The notes below the pieces were generated by a model. The model saw nothing but the letters and a program-made list of their open reading frames with translations, did no database searches and was not told where the DNA came from. A stretch of 64,000 bases of DNA from Pseudomonas putida (lineage in GTDB: Bacteria; Pseudomonadota; Gammaproteobacteria; Pseudomonadales; Pseudomonadaceae), in assembly GCF_001636055.1 (NCBI RefSeq), contig NZ_CP011789.1, positions 1,488,001 through 1,552,000 on the forward strand, in the 5' to 3' direction. Below are positions 51,663-59,734 of this stretch, piece by piece. Numbering within the stretch: position 1 is the stretch's first letter; each line of letters starts with the position of its first letter. Position numbers and translations under genes: made by a program.

Positions 51663-52604
51663 ATGAAAGAGCCACAAGCGAGTGCCCTGATCGCACATGG
51701 GCTGGTGCATCAGGAGCTGTTTCCGATCCGCGAAGTGTCGCGCCTGACTGGCGTCAACCCGGTGACTCTGCGTGCCTGGGAGCGCCGCTATGGGCTGATC
51801 CAGCCGACCCGCACCGAGAGTGGCCATCGTCTGTATTCGCAGGCCGACATCGACGCCATCGACAGTATCCTGGGTTGGCTGCGCCGTGGCGTCGCGGTGA
51901 GCAAGGTCGGCAGTATCCTGGCGCGTAGCCAGGGTCCGGCGGAGGGGGCCTGGGCCGGAAGCACGGTTGGCGACCGCTCACGCTGGCAGGCCCAGGTGCG
52001 CGAGGCCGTGCGCCAGTTCGATGCCGCGCAGTTGGGGCGGTTGTTCGAGCAGGTGTTTGCCAGCCATGCGCTGGAGCAGGTCTTCGGTGAGGTGTTCATG
52101 CCGGTATGGCAGGCCCTGCGCGCCAGCCAGGCGGGGTATGGGCAGGCCAGCGAGTGGTTGTTCCTCGACCAGTTCCTGCGCGCGCGGGTGCTGTTGCGCC
52201 TGCAACTGGCACGTGAGCCCAAGAGCCGCCGGATACTGGTGTCACCGTTGTCGGCAGAATGCCAGGAACTCGAGTTGCTGGTGGCCGGGCTGCTGCTGAG
52301 CAGTGACGAGGTGGCGGTCACGGTGCTGGCGTCGGGGCAGCCTGTCGAAGAGCTGGCGTTGGTCTGCGAGCGGTTGGCGCCGGATGCACTGGTGCTGTTC
52401 GACAACCATCGCCCGGCCAATGACCTGGACAAGCGCCTGGCACGCCTGGCGCAGCGGGTGAACTGCCCGCTGTTCCTGGCGGGCGAGACCGCCGAAATGG
52501 CTCAGGACAATCTAGAGGGCGGGCCGGTAGGCTGTCTGGGCGCCCACGGGGTGTCGATGAAACAGCGGTTGCGCCAGTTCCTCGCCGGTCAGATCGATAC
52601 CTGA
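51663..52604 (+). CDS. MerR-type regulator, class II LitR-like
   Basis: A 313-residue regulator. The MerR helix-turn-helix is in PIREVSRLTGVNPVTLRAWERRYGLIQPTRTESGHRLYSQADIDAI. The C-terminal part (SRRILVSPLSAECQELELLVAGLLLSSDEVAVTVL) resembles the cobalamin-binding domain of CarH/LitR, but the expected His is absent (AECQELEL). This is the class II LitR pattern found in P. putida, where light is sensed by a separate LOV protein. A LOV gene is at 53280, on the other side of a PilZ gene. ATG 51663 chosen; the GTG-containing frame upstream is not needed. Confidence 0.85.
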   Translation: MKEPQASALIAHGLVHQELFPIREVSRLTGVNPVTLRAWERRYGLIQPTRTESGHRLYSQADIDAIDSILGWLRRGVAVSKVGSILARSQGPAEGAWAGSTVGDRSRWQAQVREAVRQFDAAQLGRLFEQVFASHALEQVFGEVFMPVWQALRASQAGYGQASEWLFLDQFLRARVLLRLQLAREPKSRRILVSPLSAECQELELLVAGLLLSSDEVAVTVLASGQPVEELALVCERLAPDALVLFDNHRPANDLDKRLARLAQRVNCPLFLAGETAEMAQDNLEGGPVGCLGAHGVSMKQRLRQFLAGQIDT

Positions 52605-53251
52605 GCGTGCAGCTCTGGGTGCGCCTTGCGGTGGGCCTGGAGAATGTACTCACGCAGGCGGTCGATTTCGTCGTCTGGGCTGTGGCTGAGGTCGTAGGCC
52701 GCCAGGTCCGGACCGATGCGGCGGCGCAGCGTGCCGTGCAGCCCGATCGGCTCGATGCCCGGTGGGGCGAAGAACAGCTCGAAGTGGCTGGGCGCCTGGG
52801 CCTGGCCGTTCACTTGCAGCAGTACCCCTTTGAACGAGATATCGCGCACCCACAGCTCGCTCTGAGTGCCGCGGGCGTCGACCAGTGCGGCCGGCTGGTC
52901 CAGCGAGAGGCGCCAGGGCCGCAGCATCGGGCCGTCTTCGTAGATTTCCGGTGAGCCCAGTTGCAGGTGCAGGGCGTGGAACTCGTCTTCTACCAGTTGC
53001 AGGGGAATGCTGATCTGCTGGTTGTTGAATTGCGCCTGCAGGGTGACCTGCTCGTTGGCCACCAGGCGGGTGAGCAATTGCTGCAGACGACGGTCGCCAT
53101 TGACCAGCAGGCTCGAGGTGGGGTCGGCCAGGTTCAATTGGGGCGTGTGCTGCATGTCCTGAATGAAATCCAGCTCATCCTGAGTAAGGAGGGCGTCTGC
53201 TTGCATGATCGGACTCGGGTCGGGCGTCGTCGGTGGGTTCTTCATTGCCAT
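52589..53251 (-). CDS. PilZ domain protein, probable cyclic-di-GMP sensor
   Basis: A 220-residue protein (from ATG 53251; 53245 or 53206 are possible). The N-terminal half (QDELDFIQDMQHTPQLNLADPTSSLLVNGDRRLQQLLTRLVANEQVTLQAQF) resembles the YcgR-type flagellar-brake N domain. The C-terminal PilZ domain is recognised by WVRDISFKGVLLQVNG and the following DxSxxG-like pattern. It overlaps the LitR-like gene tail-to-tail by 16 bases. A role linking c-di-GMP to motility or exopolysaccharide is inferred. Confidence 0.78.
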   Translation of the reverse strand: MAMKNPPTTPDPSPIMQADALLTQDELDFIQDMQHTPQLNLADPTSSLLVNGDRRLQQLLTRLVANEQVTLQAQFNNQQISIPLQLVEDEFHALHLQLGSPEIYEDGPMLRPWRLSLDQPAALVDARGTQSELWVRDISFKGVLLQVNGQAQAPSHFELFFAPPGIEPIGLHGTLRRRIGPDLAAYDLSHSPDDEIDRLREYILQAHRKAHPELHAQVSI

Positions 53252-53279
53252 GGACTGTGCCCGGGGCGTTTGGTTCAGG

Positions 53280-53711
53280 TCATTGGACGGATGGTTGCCC
53301 GGCCAGTCGGGTGTGTGCGTCGGCCAGCTCGCGTTCGAGTTCGACCTGACGGCTGACATCCTTCTGGATGCCGATGAAATAGGTGCGTTGATCAGCCTCG
53401 TTGTACACCGGGGTGATCGACAGTTCGTTCCAGAACCCGCTGCCGTCCTTGCGGTAGTTGCGCAGTACCTCGCGACACGGCCGGCCTTCGGCCAGGGCCT
53501 TGCGAATGCGGGCGCGGCCCAGTTGGTCGCGATCGTCGCCCTGGAGGAAGCGGCAGTCCTGGTAGAGGATCTCGTCGCGCGCGTATCCGGTGAGGCGTTC
53601 GAAGCCTGCGTTCACGTAGATCAGGATGGTGTCGTCACCTTCCTGTTCGGCGACCACGATGCCGTCGTTCGACGCGTCGATCATGGCGTGTAGCAGTTGC
53701 GCGTTGATCAT
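53280..53711 (-). CDS. Short LOV photoreceptor (PpSB1-LOV-like)
   Basis: A 143-residue protein almost identical in pattern to the short LOV proteins of P. putida. The core has SNDGIVVAEQEGDDTILIYVNAGFERLTGY, the photoactive cysteine Cys53 in YQDCRFLQGDDRDQLGRARIRKA, then EVLRNYRKDGSGFWNELSITPVYN and GIQKDVSRQVELERELADAH, the latter a helix for dimerisation. Blue light forms a flavin-cysteinyl adduct. In P. putida such a protein works with class II LitR. ATG 53711 gives the published-style MINAQLL start. It lies 28 bases upstream of the PilZ gene on the same strand. Confidence 0.92.
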   Translation of the reverse strand: MINAQLLHAMIDASNDGIVVAEQEGDDTILIYVNAGFERLTGYARDEILYQDCRFLQGDDRDQLGRARIRKALAEGRPCREVLRNYRKDGSGFWNELSITPVYNEADQRTYFIGIQKDVSRQVELERELADAHTRLAGQPSVQ

Positions 53712-53803
53712 GTTCCTGGCCATGGGAGTCAAGTGGAGCGGCCTTTTGCCACTGTTGAATGGTAGTATCCTACGTTTTCACTCAGTTTCGGAATCCTCTC
53801 CTG

Positions 53804-54259
53804 ATGAAAGTCGCCATTATTTCAGGCTCGGTGTATGGCACCGCCGAAGAAGTCGCCCGTCATGCCGAATCCTTGCTCAAGGCTGCCGGGTTCGACGCCT
53901 GGCATGCGGCGCGTGCCACCCTTGAGGATCTGCGCGGTTTTGCGCCGCAGGCGCTGCTGGCGGTGACCTCGACCACCGGGATGGGTGAGCTGCCCGACAA
54001 CCTGATGCCGCTGTACAGCACGATTCGCGATGTACTGCCGGGCGAGTGGCGCGGTTTGCCGGGCGCGGTGCTGGCCCTGGGCGATTCGAGCTATGGCGAC
54101 ACCTACTGCGGCGGGGGCGAGCAGATGCGCGAGCTGTTTGCCGAGCTCGGCGTGCGGGAAGTGCAGCCGATGCTGCGACTGGATGCCAGCGAGACCGTGA
54201 CCCCGGAAACGGACGCAGAGCCCTGGCTGGCAGAGCTGGCGCAGCTGCTCAAGGCGTAA
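53804..54259 (+). CDS. Flavodoxin-like protein (MioC-type)
   Basis: A 151-residue flavodoxin: FMN phosphate loop SGSVYGTAEEVARHAESL at 9-26, TSTTGMGELPDN (about 63-74) and ALGDSSYGDTYCGGGEQM (about 98-115). This is the short MioC/YqcA type. It carries electrons to enzymes such as biotin synthase or radical SAM partners, but the partner is unknown here. ATG 53804 is chosen because the frame upstream overlaps the promoter. It is divergent from the LOV gene. Confidence 0.92.
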   Translation: MKVAIISGSVYGTAEEVARHAESLLKAAGFDAWHAARATLEDLRGFAPQALLAVTSTTGMGELPDNLMPLYSTIRDVLPGEWRGLPGAVLALGDSSYGDTYCGGGEQMRELFAELGVREVQPMLRLDASETVTPETDAEPWLAELAQLLKA

Positions 54260-54328
54260 GCCGCGGGGGCTGCGCGATCTTCTTGCGAGCAAGGTTTCTT
54301 CCAGGGAGGGTGAGTGGCGATTCGCCGC

Positions 54329-55213
54329 TCACCCTCCTTTGCGCTCCTGCACCAACGCCAGCCACGCCTGCGCCGCTCGCGACAGGTACGCTCCGCGCCG
54401 CCAGATGAACGCGATGTCCCAGCGCAGGTGGCCAGGCTCCACCAGCGGCACTCTCACCACCCCATCACGCTCCAGCCCACGTGCCACCACGCTGGGCAGC
54501 AGTACCACGCCCTGTCCTGCGGCCACCAGCGCGGTGAGGAAATCCGCCTGGCCGCTGCGCCCGCCCTCCTTTGGGGTGAAACCTGCCTGCTCGCAGGCGC
54601 TGAGCAGTTTGTCGTTGAGCATGAAGCTGCGGTGGTACAGCAGGAACGGCGTATCGGCCAGTTGGCGCAGGGTCACTCCGTCGCGTTCGGCCAAGGGGTG
54701 GTTGTCTGGGAGCAATGCATCGAGCGGTTCGTTGCAGAAGGGTTGATAGTCGAAGGCCGGGTCGCTCGGGGTGACGCTGCCACCCAATTCGAGCTCGCCA
54801 CTCCTGACTCCCTGTTCGACGATCCGGCTGCCGCCTTCGACCAGGTGCACGGTGATGTTCGGATAGCGCCGCCGGTATTCGGCGAACAGGCTGGCGAACA
54901 GGGCCTCGCCGCCGACCACCGGCAAACCCAGGCGCAGTTCGCCGCGGGCCATCTGGCTCAGGTCGTCGAGTTCGGTCAGCAACTCATGGCGCTGGCGCAG
55001 CAGGGCCTCGCCGCGTTCGAGCACGATGCGTCCGGCGGCGGTGAGATGCAGTTGCGAGCCCTGGCGCTCGAGCAGGGGTTGGCCGAGGTCTTCCTCGAGC
55101 TGGGCCACTTGCTTGCTCACCGCCGACTGGCTGATGTGCAGCGTGTGTGCGGCCTGGGTGAATCCCCCTCGATGAACCACTTCGATGAAGCTGCGCAGTT
55201 GCTTGAATTCCAT
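54329..55213 (-). CDS. LysR family transcriptional regulator
   Basis: A 294-residue LysR regulator: MEFKQLRSFIEVVHRGGFTQAAHTLHISQSAVSKQVAQLEEDLGQPLLERQGS, then LRLGLPVVGGEALFASLFAEYRRRYPNITVHLVE. Its CidR/CysB-like group and divergent position relative to lrgAB (98 bases) suggest it controls those genes, as CidR controls cidABC in Gram-positives. ATG 55213 chosen; 55252 would add residues that overlap the divergent promoter. Confidence 0.9.
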   Translation of the reverse strand: MEFKQLRSFIEVVHRGGFTQAAHTLHISQSAVSKQVAQLEEDLGQPLLERQGSQLHLTAAGRIVLERGEALLRQRHELLTELDDLSQMARGELRLGLPVVGGEALFASLFAEYRRRYPNITVHLVEGGSRIVEQGVRSGELELGGSVTPSDPAFDYQPFCNEPLDALLPDNHPLAERDGVTLRQLADTPFLLYHRSFMLNDKLLSACEQAGFTPKEGGRSGQADFLTALVAAGQGVVLLPSVVARGLERDGVVRVPLVEPGHLRWDIAFIWRRGAYLSRAAQAWLALVQERKGG

Positions 55214-55310
55214 TGCCTGAATTCCAGATTGGAATGGATGGCAGTCTAACAATTCGCTTTTGGCCTTGGCAGCAGCTTTTTAAAATGGGCCCATCCCGAG
55301 GAAACCCATC

Positions 55311-55697
55311 ATGAAAGCCATCGTATCGAATGCCTTGACCCCCCTGCTCGCCGAGCTGTGCGTGCTGTTTGTGCTGTATCTGGTTGGCGGCGAACTCGTC
55401 GCCTGGCTTGGCTGGCCGATCCCGGCCGGGGTCATGGGCATGGCGCTGTTGCTGGTGTTGTTTGCCGTGGGGGCCGTGAAACCGGGCACGTTGCAACGTG
55501 GCGCTGGTTGGTTGATGGCGCAGATGCTGCTGTTCTTCATCCCGGCGCTGATGAGCCTGCTCGACTACGGCAGCCTGATGCGCAGCGAGGGGTGGCGCAT
55601 CCTGCTGGTGATCGCCTTGAGCACCCTGGTGGTGATGGTGGTCACGGCGCTTACGGTCGAACTGGTCTGCCGCTGGAGCCTGCGCCATGAAGCTTGA
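55311..55697 (+). CDS. CidA/LrgA family holin-like protein
   Basis: A 128-residue membrane protein with four spans: LAELCVLFVLYLVGGELVAWLGWPIPAGVMGMALLLVLF, then LMAQMLLFFIPALMSLLDYG. It is the LrgA/CidA family, holin-like proteins that act with LrgB/CidB in cell-wall and metabolic control, including pyruvate or acetate export in some bacteria. It overlaps the next gene by eleven bases. Confidence 0.9.
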   Translation: MKAIVSNALTPLLAELCVLFVLYLVGGELVAWLGWPIPAGVMGMALLLVLFAVGAVKPGTLQRGAGWLMAQMLLFFIPALMSLLDYGSLMRSEGWRILLVIALSTLVVMVVTALTVELVCRWSLRHEA

Positions 55698-56373
55698 ACC
55701 GATGTCGCTGTTCTGGCTTGCGCTGACTGTGGGGGCCTACCTGTTCAGCCGCTGGCTGTATGGGCGCACTGGCCGTTATCTGCTGTCGCCGCTGGTGCTG
55801 GTCCCGGCGCTGCTGCTGGCGGTGGCGGTTCCGCTGCACACCGCCTACGCCGAGTATGCCCGCAACACCCATTGGCTGATCGGCGTGCTGGGGCCGGTCA
55901 CCGTGGCCTTCGCCGTGCCGATCTGGCAGCAGCGGGCGATGCTGGCGCGACATTGGCCGGCGCTGTTGCTGGGGATGCTGGCGGGCAGCCTGGCGTCGAT
56001 CTCCAGTTCCTGGGGGCTGGCGCACCTGCTGGCGCTGGATGAGTCGGTCAGCCTGTCACTGGTGCCGCGCTCGATCACCACGCCGTTCGCCATGCCGTTG
56101 GCCCACGACCTGGGCGGTGTGCCCGAGCTGACCGCGGTGTTCGTGATGTTCACCGGTGTGCTGGGGGCCGTGTTCGGCGGTCTGCTGTTGCGAGTGTTGC
56201 CGCTGCGTACGTCACTGGCGCGCGGCGCACTGTTTGGAGTCGGTGCCCATGGCGCCGGGGTCAGCCGCGCCCATGAAGTGGGCGGGGAGGAAGGCTCGGT
56301 GGCGGGGCTGGTGATGGTGCTGACCGGCCTGCTCAACCTGTTCGCCGCGCCATTGCTCGCCTGCCTGCTATGA
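55687..56373 (+). CDS. LrgB/CidB family membrane protein
   Basis: A 228-residue LrgB-family protein with multiple spans: PIWQQRAMLARHWPALLLGMLAGSLASISSSW, SLVPRSITTPFAMPLAHDLGG, and HGAGVSRAHEVGGEEGSVAGLVMVLTG. It forms a pair with the LrgA-like protein and is translated from an overlapping start. The divergent LysR protein likely regulates both. As a membrane pair it may set pyruvate uptake or programmed lysis. Confidence 0.9.
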   Translation: MKLEPMSLFWLALTVGAYLFSRWLYGRTGRYLLSPLVLVPALLLAVAVPLHTAYAEYARNTHWLIGVLGPVTVAFAVPIWQQRAMLARHWPALLLGMLAGSLASISSSWGLAHLLALDESVSLSLVPRSITTPFAMPLAHDLGGVPELTAVFVMFTGVLGAVFGGLLLRVLPLRTSLARGALFGVGAHGAGVSRAHEVGGEEGSVAGLVMVLTGLLNLFAAPLLACLL

Positions 56374-56549
56374 CCGTTCGTGCCAGTGTCCTGCAAGGTC
56401 ATCAAGCTGGCTGCCAAGGTAAGTTCCGCCATTCAAGGCGCTGACTAGACTCAGCCTCGACATAGAGAGCACATGCAAGTGCCGAGGTGACATACAATGA
56501 GCGCAGCCTTGCCCTATACCGTCAACACCTAATCAGCGGGACGATTCCG

Positions 56550-57455
56550 ATGCCTTTGGCCGAAATTCCATTGTGCGTCTGGCGTACCCGGGGACAGAGT
56601 TTTTCCTTCCGGGGCCAGAGCATCCGTTACTGGACAGCAGGGCAAGGAGAGCCCTTGCTGCTGTTACATGGCTTCCCTACCGCCAGCTGGGACTGGCACT
56701 ACCTGTGGGCACCCTTGGCGCAGCGCTTTCGCGTCGTGGCCTGCGACATGCTCGGCTTCGGCGATTCGGCCAAGCCTGCCGACCACGAGTACAGCCTGAT
56801 GGAGCAGGCCGATCTGCAACAGGCGCTGCTTGACCACCTGAGAATCGAACAGCCGGTGCACCTGCTGGCCCACGACTACGGTGGCAGCGTCGCCCAGGAG
56901 TTGCTCGCGCGCCATCACGAAGGGCGTGCCGACATTGCCAGTTGCGCGTTTCTCAACAGCGCGCTGTTCCCCGAGCTGTGTCCGTTGCTGCTGGTGCAGA
57001 AGCTGCTGCTCAGCCCGCTGGGCTGGCTGGTGGCGCGTTCGTTCGGGCGGGATGATCTGGTGCGCAATGTCAGCCAGGTCTACGGCCCTTGCACCCACCC
57101 CAGCGAAAGCGCGCTGGACGATTGCTGGAGCCTGATGGTGTCAAACCGCGGGACGCGCATCCTGCACAAGTTGATGGCCTATGTGCCGGAGCGTCAGGCA
57201 CAGCGGCAACGCTGGATTGGTGCACTGCAGACGGAGGGCGTGCCGTTGCGCCTGATCAATGGCGCGGTGGATCCGCTGTCGGGGGCGCACATGGTCGAGC
57301 GCTACCGGCAACTGGTGCCTGACCCCGATACCGTGGTGTTGCAGGGGATCGGCCACTATCCGCACACCGAAGCGCCGGTGCAGGTGCTGCGTCATTACCT
57401 GGCGTTTCGCGAGCAGCCCCTGAGCTATATACCGCAGCGGGTTGCCTGGTCCTGA
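56550..57455 (+). CDS. Alpha/beta hydrolase with aspartate nucleophile (epoxide hydrolase/dehalogenase-like)
   Basis: A 301-residue alpha/beta hydrolase. LLLLHGFPTASWDWHYLW provides the oxyanion hole; the nucleophile elbow is LAHDYGGSVAQE with Asp109 in place of serine. Acid and base are probably in NGAVDPLSG and GIGHYPHTEAP. Aspartate nucleophiles are those of epoxide hydrolases and haloalkane dehalogenases; HDYG rather than HDWG fits neither precisely. ATG 56550 is used, with a GGGACG-type site. It is alone on the strand between lrgB and an SDR gene. Substrate unknown. Confidence 0.85.
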   Translation: MPLAEIPLCVWRTRGQSFSFRGQSIRYWTAGQGEPLLLLHGFPTASWDWHYLWAPLAQRFRVVACDMLGFGDSAKPADHEYSLMEQADLQQALLDHLRIEQPVHLLAHDYGGSVAQELLARHHEGRADIASCAFLNSALFPELCPLLLVQKLLLSPLGWLVARSFGRDDLVRNVSQVYGPCTHPSESALDDCWSLMVSNRGTRILHKLMAYVPERQAQRQRWIGALQTEGVPLRLINGAVDPLSGAHMVERYRQLVPDPDTVVLQGIGHYPHTEAPVQVLRHYLAFREQPLSYIPQRVAWS

Positions 57456-57573
57456 ACGCGGCGATCATCGCCTTGTGTTATCGCCTGCCATTCAGCGTCA
57501 CTGCGCTTGATTGTCCGCTGCCGATGGCTGGCGGACACTCCAGGTATCCCAATTCTTGCCTGGAGCCTTGAGC

Positions 57574-58488
57574 ATGAGCGAGCCGGTAAATCTGCAAGAC
57601 CGCGTAGTGATCGTCACGGGGGCCGGCGGTGGCCTGGGCCGGGCCCACGCGCTGCTGTTCGCGGCCCGTGGTGCACGTGTGGTGGTCAACGACCTGGGCG
57701 GCTCGACCCATGGCGAAGGCGCCAGCGCATCGGCGGCCGACCGGGTGGTGGAGGAGATTCGCGCCGCAGGCGGTACCGCGGTGGCCAACCACGATTCGGT
57801 GGCCGAGGGGGCGCGTATCGTCGAGCAGGCGCTGGACAGTTTCGGGCGGGTCGATGTGCTGGTGAACAACGCCGGCATCCTGCGCGACAAGACCTTCCAC
57901 AAGATGGAGGACGCCGATTGGGACCAGGTCTACCGGGTCCATGTCGAAGGCGCCTACAAGGTGACCCGCGCCGCCTGGTCGCACCTGCGCGAGCAGAACT
58001 GGGGACGGGTGATCTTCACCGCCTCCACGTCCGGCATCTACGGCAATTTCGGCCAGGCCAACTATGGCATGGCCAAGCTCGGCCTCTATGGGCTGACCCG
58101 CACCCTGGCCATCGAAGGCCGCAAGCATGGGATTCTGGTCAACGCCATCGCGCCCACAGGGGGCACGCGCATGACAGAAGGCCTGATCCCGCCGCAGGTG
58201 TTCGAACGTCTCAAGCCTGAGCTGATCAGCCCGGTGGTGGTGTACCTGGGCAGCGAGCAGTGCCAGGACACGGGGCAGTTGTATGAAGTGGGCGGTGGCT
58301 GGGTCGGCAAGGTCCGATGGGAGCGAAGCCTTGGCGTTGGATTCGACCCCAATGGCGGGTTCACGCCGGAACAGGTAGCCGAGCATTGGGCGCAGATCGG
58401 CGACTTCGAGGGGGCGACTCATCCGCAGGATACGTTGCAGGCTTTGCAGCAGATGATGGCGAATCTGCAGAAGCACCCGCTGGGATAG
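57574..58488 (+). CDS. Short-chain dehydrogenase (3-hydroxyacyl-CoA dehydrogenase-like)
   Basis: A 304-residue classical SDR of the MFE-2/peroxisomal multifunctional type: VIVTGAGGGLGRAHALLFAARGARVVVNDLGGSTHGEG, DVLVNNAGILRDKTFHKMEDADWDQVYRVHVEGAYKVTRAAWSHLREQNWGRVIFTASTSGIYGNFGQANYGMAKLGLYG. The catalytic YGMAK and the NDLGG motif are typical of (3R)-hydroxyacyl-CoA dehydrogenases. The C-terminal extension to 304 residues matches this family. GGAG lies nine bases before ATG 57574. Probable role: beta-oxidation of a branched or aromatic side chain. Confidence 0.88.
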   Translation: MSEPVNLQDRVVIVTGAGGGLGRAHALLFAARGARVVVNDLGGSTHGEGASASAADRVVEEIRAAGGTAVANHDSVAEGARIVEQALDSFGRVDVLVNNAGILRDKTFHKMEDADWDQVYRVHVEGAYKVTRAAWSHLREQNWGRVIFTASTSGIYGNFGQANYGMAKLGLYGLTRTLAIEGRKHGILVNAIAPTGGTRMTEGLIPPQVFERLKPELISPVVVYLGSEQCQDTGQLYEVGGGWVGKVRWERSLGVGFDPNGGFTPEQVAEHWAQIGDFEGATHPQDTLQALQQMMANLQKHPLG

Positions 58489-58502
58489 TGGGTTTCGAGC
58501 GC

Positions 58503-58532
58503 AAAAAAAAGGCCGCTGCATCGGCAGCGGCC
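58503..58532 (-). terminator. Rho-independent terminator for the reverse strand
   Basis: GGCCGCTGC at 58511-58519 pairs with GCAGCGGCC at 58524-58532 over a four-base loop; on the reverse strand eight T residues follow (58503-58510). It terminates transcripts coming from the IclR gene side, 227 bases after that gene. Confidence 0.85.
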
Positions 58533-58758
58533 AATCGAGACGTCAGATCAAGGAGCTTCAAAATCAACGTCGTTCACACGTGGCGGCCCGAACGACGGGG
58601 GAGTGCCTTTCGCGCCAGCCAGTGAAAACAGAATAAGCCGCTGATCCCACGGGAAAAATAGCCCTGGGTGACATTCACCTTTACGTTTCGGGTAAAAGTG
58701 CGCCAAAAACAGTCAGGCCGCATCACGACAGTGCAGGGCCGTGAAACCCCGTTCCATC
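58533..58758 (-). other. 3-prime region of the IclR transcript, possible small ORF
   Basis: This 226-base stretch lies between the IclR stop and a strong reverse-strand terminator, so it should be transcribed. A reverse-strand ATG at 58723 opens a frame of about 49 codons (MRPDCFWRTFTRN start) that ends at 58574. I do not recognise the peptide, and no clear ribosome site is seen. It could be a non-coding trailer. Confidence 0.3.
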
Positions 58759-59535
58759 TCAGGCTTCGTAGCCCATCCGCCAACTGACGGTGCGCGCCGC
58801 GCTCAGCAATTGCCGGGCGGCCGGGCCATCTTCATCGGCATGGAAGATCGACGTCGGGCCAACGACCGTCATCACCGCTGCAATCTGGCCCATGGCGTTG
58901 AACACCGGCGCCGACAACGCATCCACCCCCGGCATCAGCAAACCGTGAACATGGTGCAGGCCGCGTGTGCGGATCTGCGTGAACAGGTCCACGTAGTGCT
59001 CGACCTGTTGCCCCCGTGCGGCCAGTTCGCGGTCGCGCAACTCGATGGTTTCCCGCTCTGGCAGGTGAGCGGCGAATACCAGCCCGGTGGATGAACTCAG
59101 CAGTGGCAGCACCGAGCCGATCTGGGTCACTACCGTCACGGCGCGCACTGCAGGCTCGATGTTCACCACGGTTGCGCCCTGGTTACCCCACACGGCGATG
59201 AAGCAGCTCTCGTTGAGCGCGTCGCGCAGTTGCGACAGCGGCAGGGCCGCGACCTTCAGCACATCGATGCTGCCCAGCGCCGCCATCCCCACGCGCAAGG
59301 CTTCGCGCCCGAGCCCGTAGTGATTGGTCGCAGCATCCTGCTCGGCGAAACCGCTGGCGATCAAGGCCTGCAGGTAGCGATGGACCTTGCTGGCGGGCAT
59401 CTGCACATGTTCGGCCAGGCGCGACAGTGAGGTGGAGGGCGACAGTTCGGCCAGCGCCTTGAGGATGTCGGTGCCGACTTCAGCGGAACGGACCTTCTGT
59501 TTGCTGTTGTCAGCTGCAGTTTTGTCTCTGGACAT
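58759..59535 (-). CDS. hmgR: IclR family regulator of the homogentisate genes
   Basis: A 258-residue IclR regulator. Winged helix part: GTDILKALAELSPSTSLSRLAEHVQMPASKVHRYLQALIASGFAEQDAATNHYGLG; effector domain from about 85 with FIAVWGNQGATVVNIEPAVRAVTVV and GVDALSAPVFNAMGQIAAVMTVVGP. It is divergent from hmgA with 199 bases between and a palindrome at 59608-59624. In P. putida HmgR represses hmgABC until homogentisate is present. ATG 59535. Confidence 0.92.
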   Translation of the reverse strand: MSRDKTAADNSKQKVRSAEVGTDILKALAELSPSTSLSRLAEHVQMPASKVHRYLQALIASGFAEQDAATNHYGLGREALRVGMAALGSIDVLKVAALPLSQLRDALNESCFIAVWGNQGATVVNIEPAVRAVTVVTQIGSVLPLLSSSTGLVFAAHLPERETIELRDRELAARGQQVEHYVDLFTQIRTRGLHHVHGLLMPGVDALSAPVFNAMGQIAAVMTVVGPTSIFHADEDGPAARQLLSAARTVSWRMGYEA

Positions 59536-59597
59536 CGTAAGACGCTTCCGGGATTCATTCTGGCCGACTTTATAGCTTGACGCCTCTTGCCGAGCAA

Positions 59598-59624
59598 ATT
59601 ACGTTATTCGTAATCGGATTACGA
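59598..59624. promoter_or_regulatory. Probable HmgR operator
   Basis: TCGTAAT-CGG-ATTACGA at 59608-59624 is a 17-base palindrome in the hmgR-hmgA gap. A further ATTACG half-site at 59598-59603 gives three alternating half-sites. I recall a 17-bp palindrome as the reported HmgR target in P. putida. Confidence 0.75.
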
Positions 59625-59734
59625 TAAATATAAATTCAGATGTGCTGTGTGTCCCCTGGCAGTGGTCGGTCCATCAGCCGATTCGGGGCTGCAGCTCTCT
59701 GCTATCAATGGCTCCACCGAGCCTGGAGACCCCG

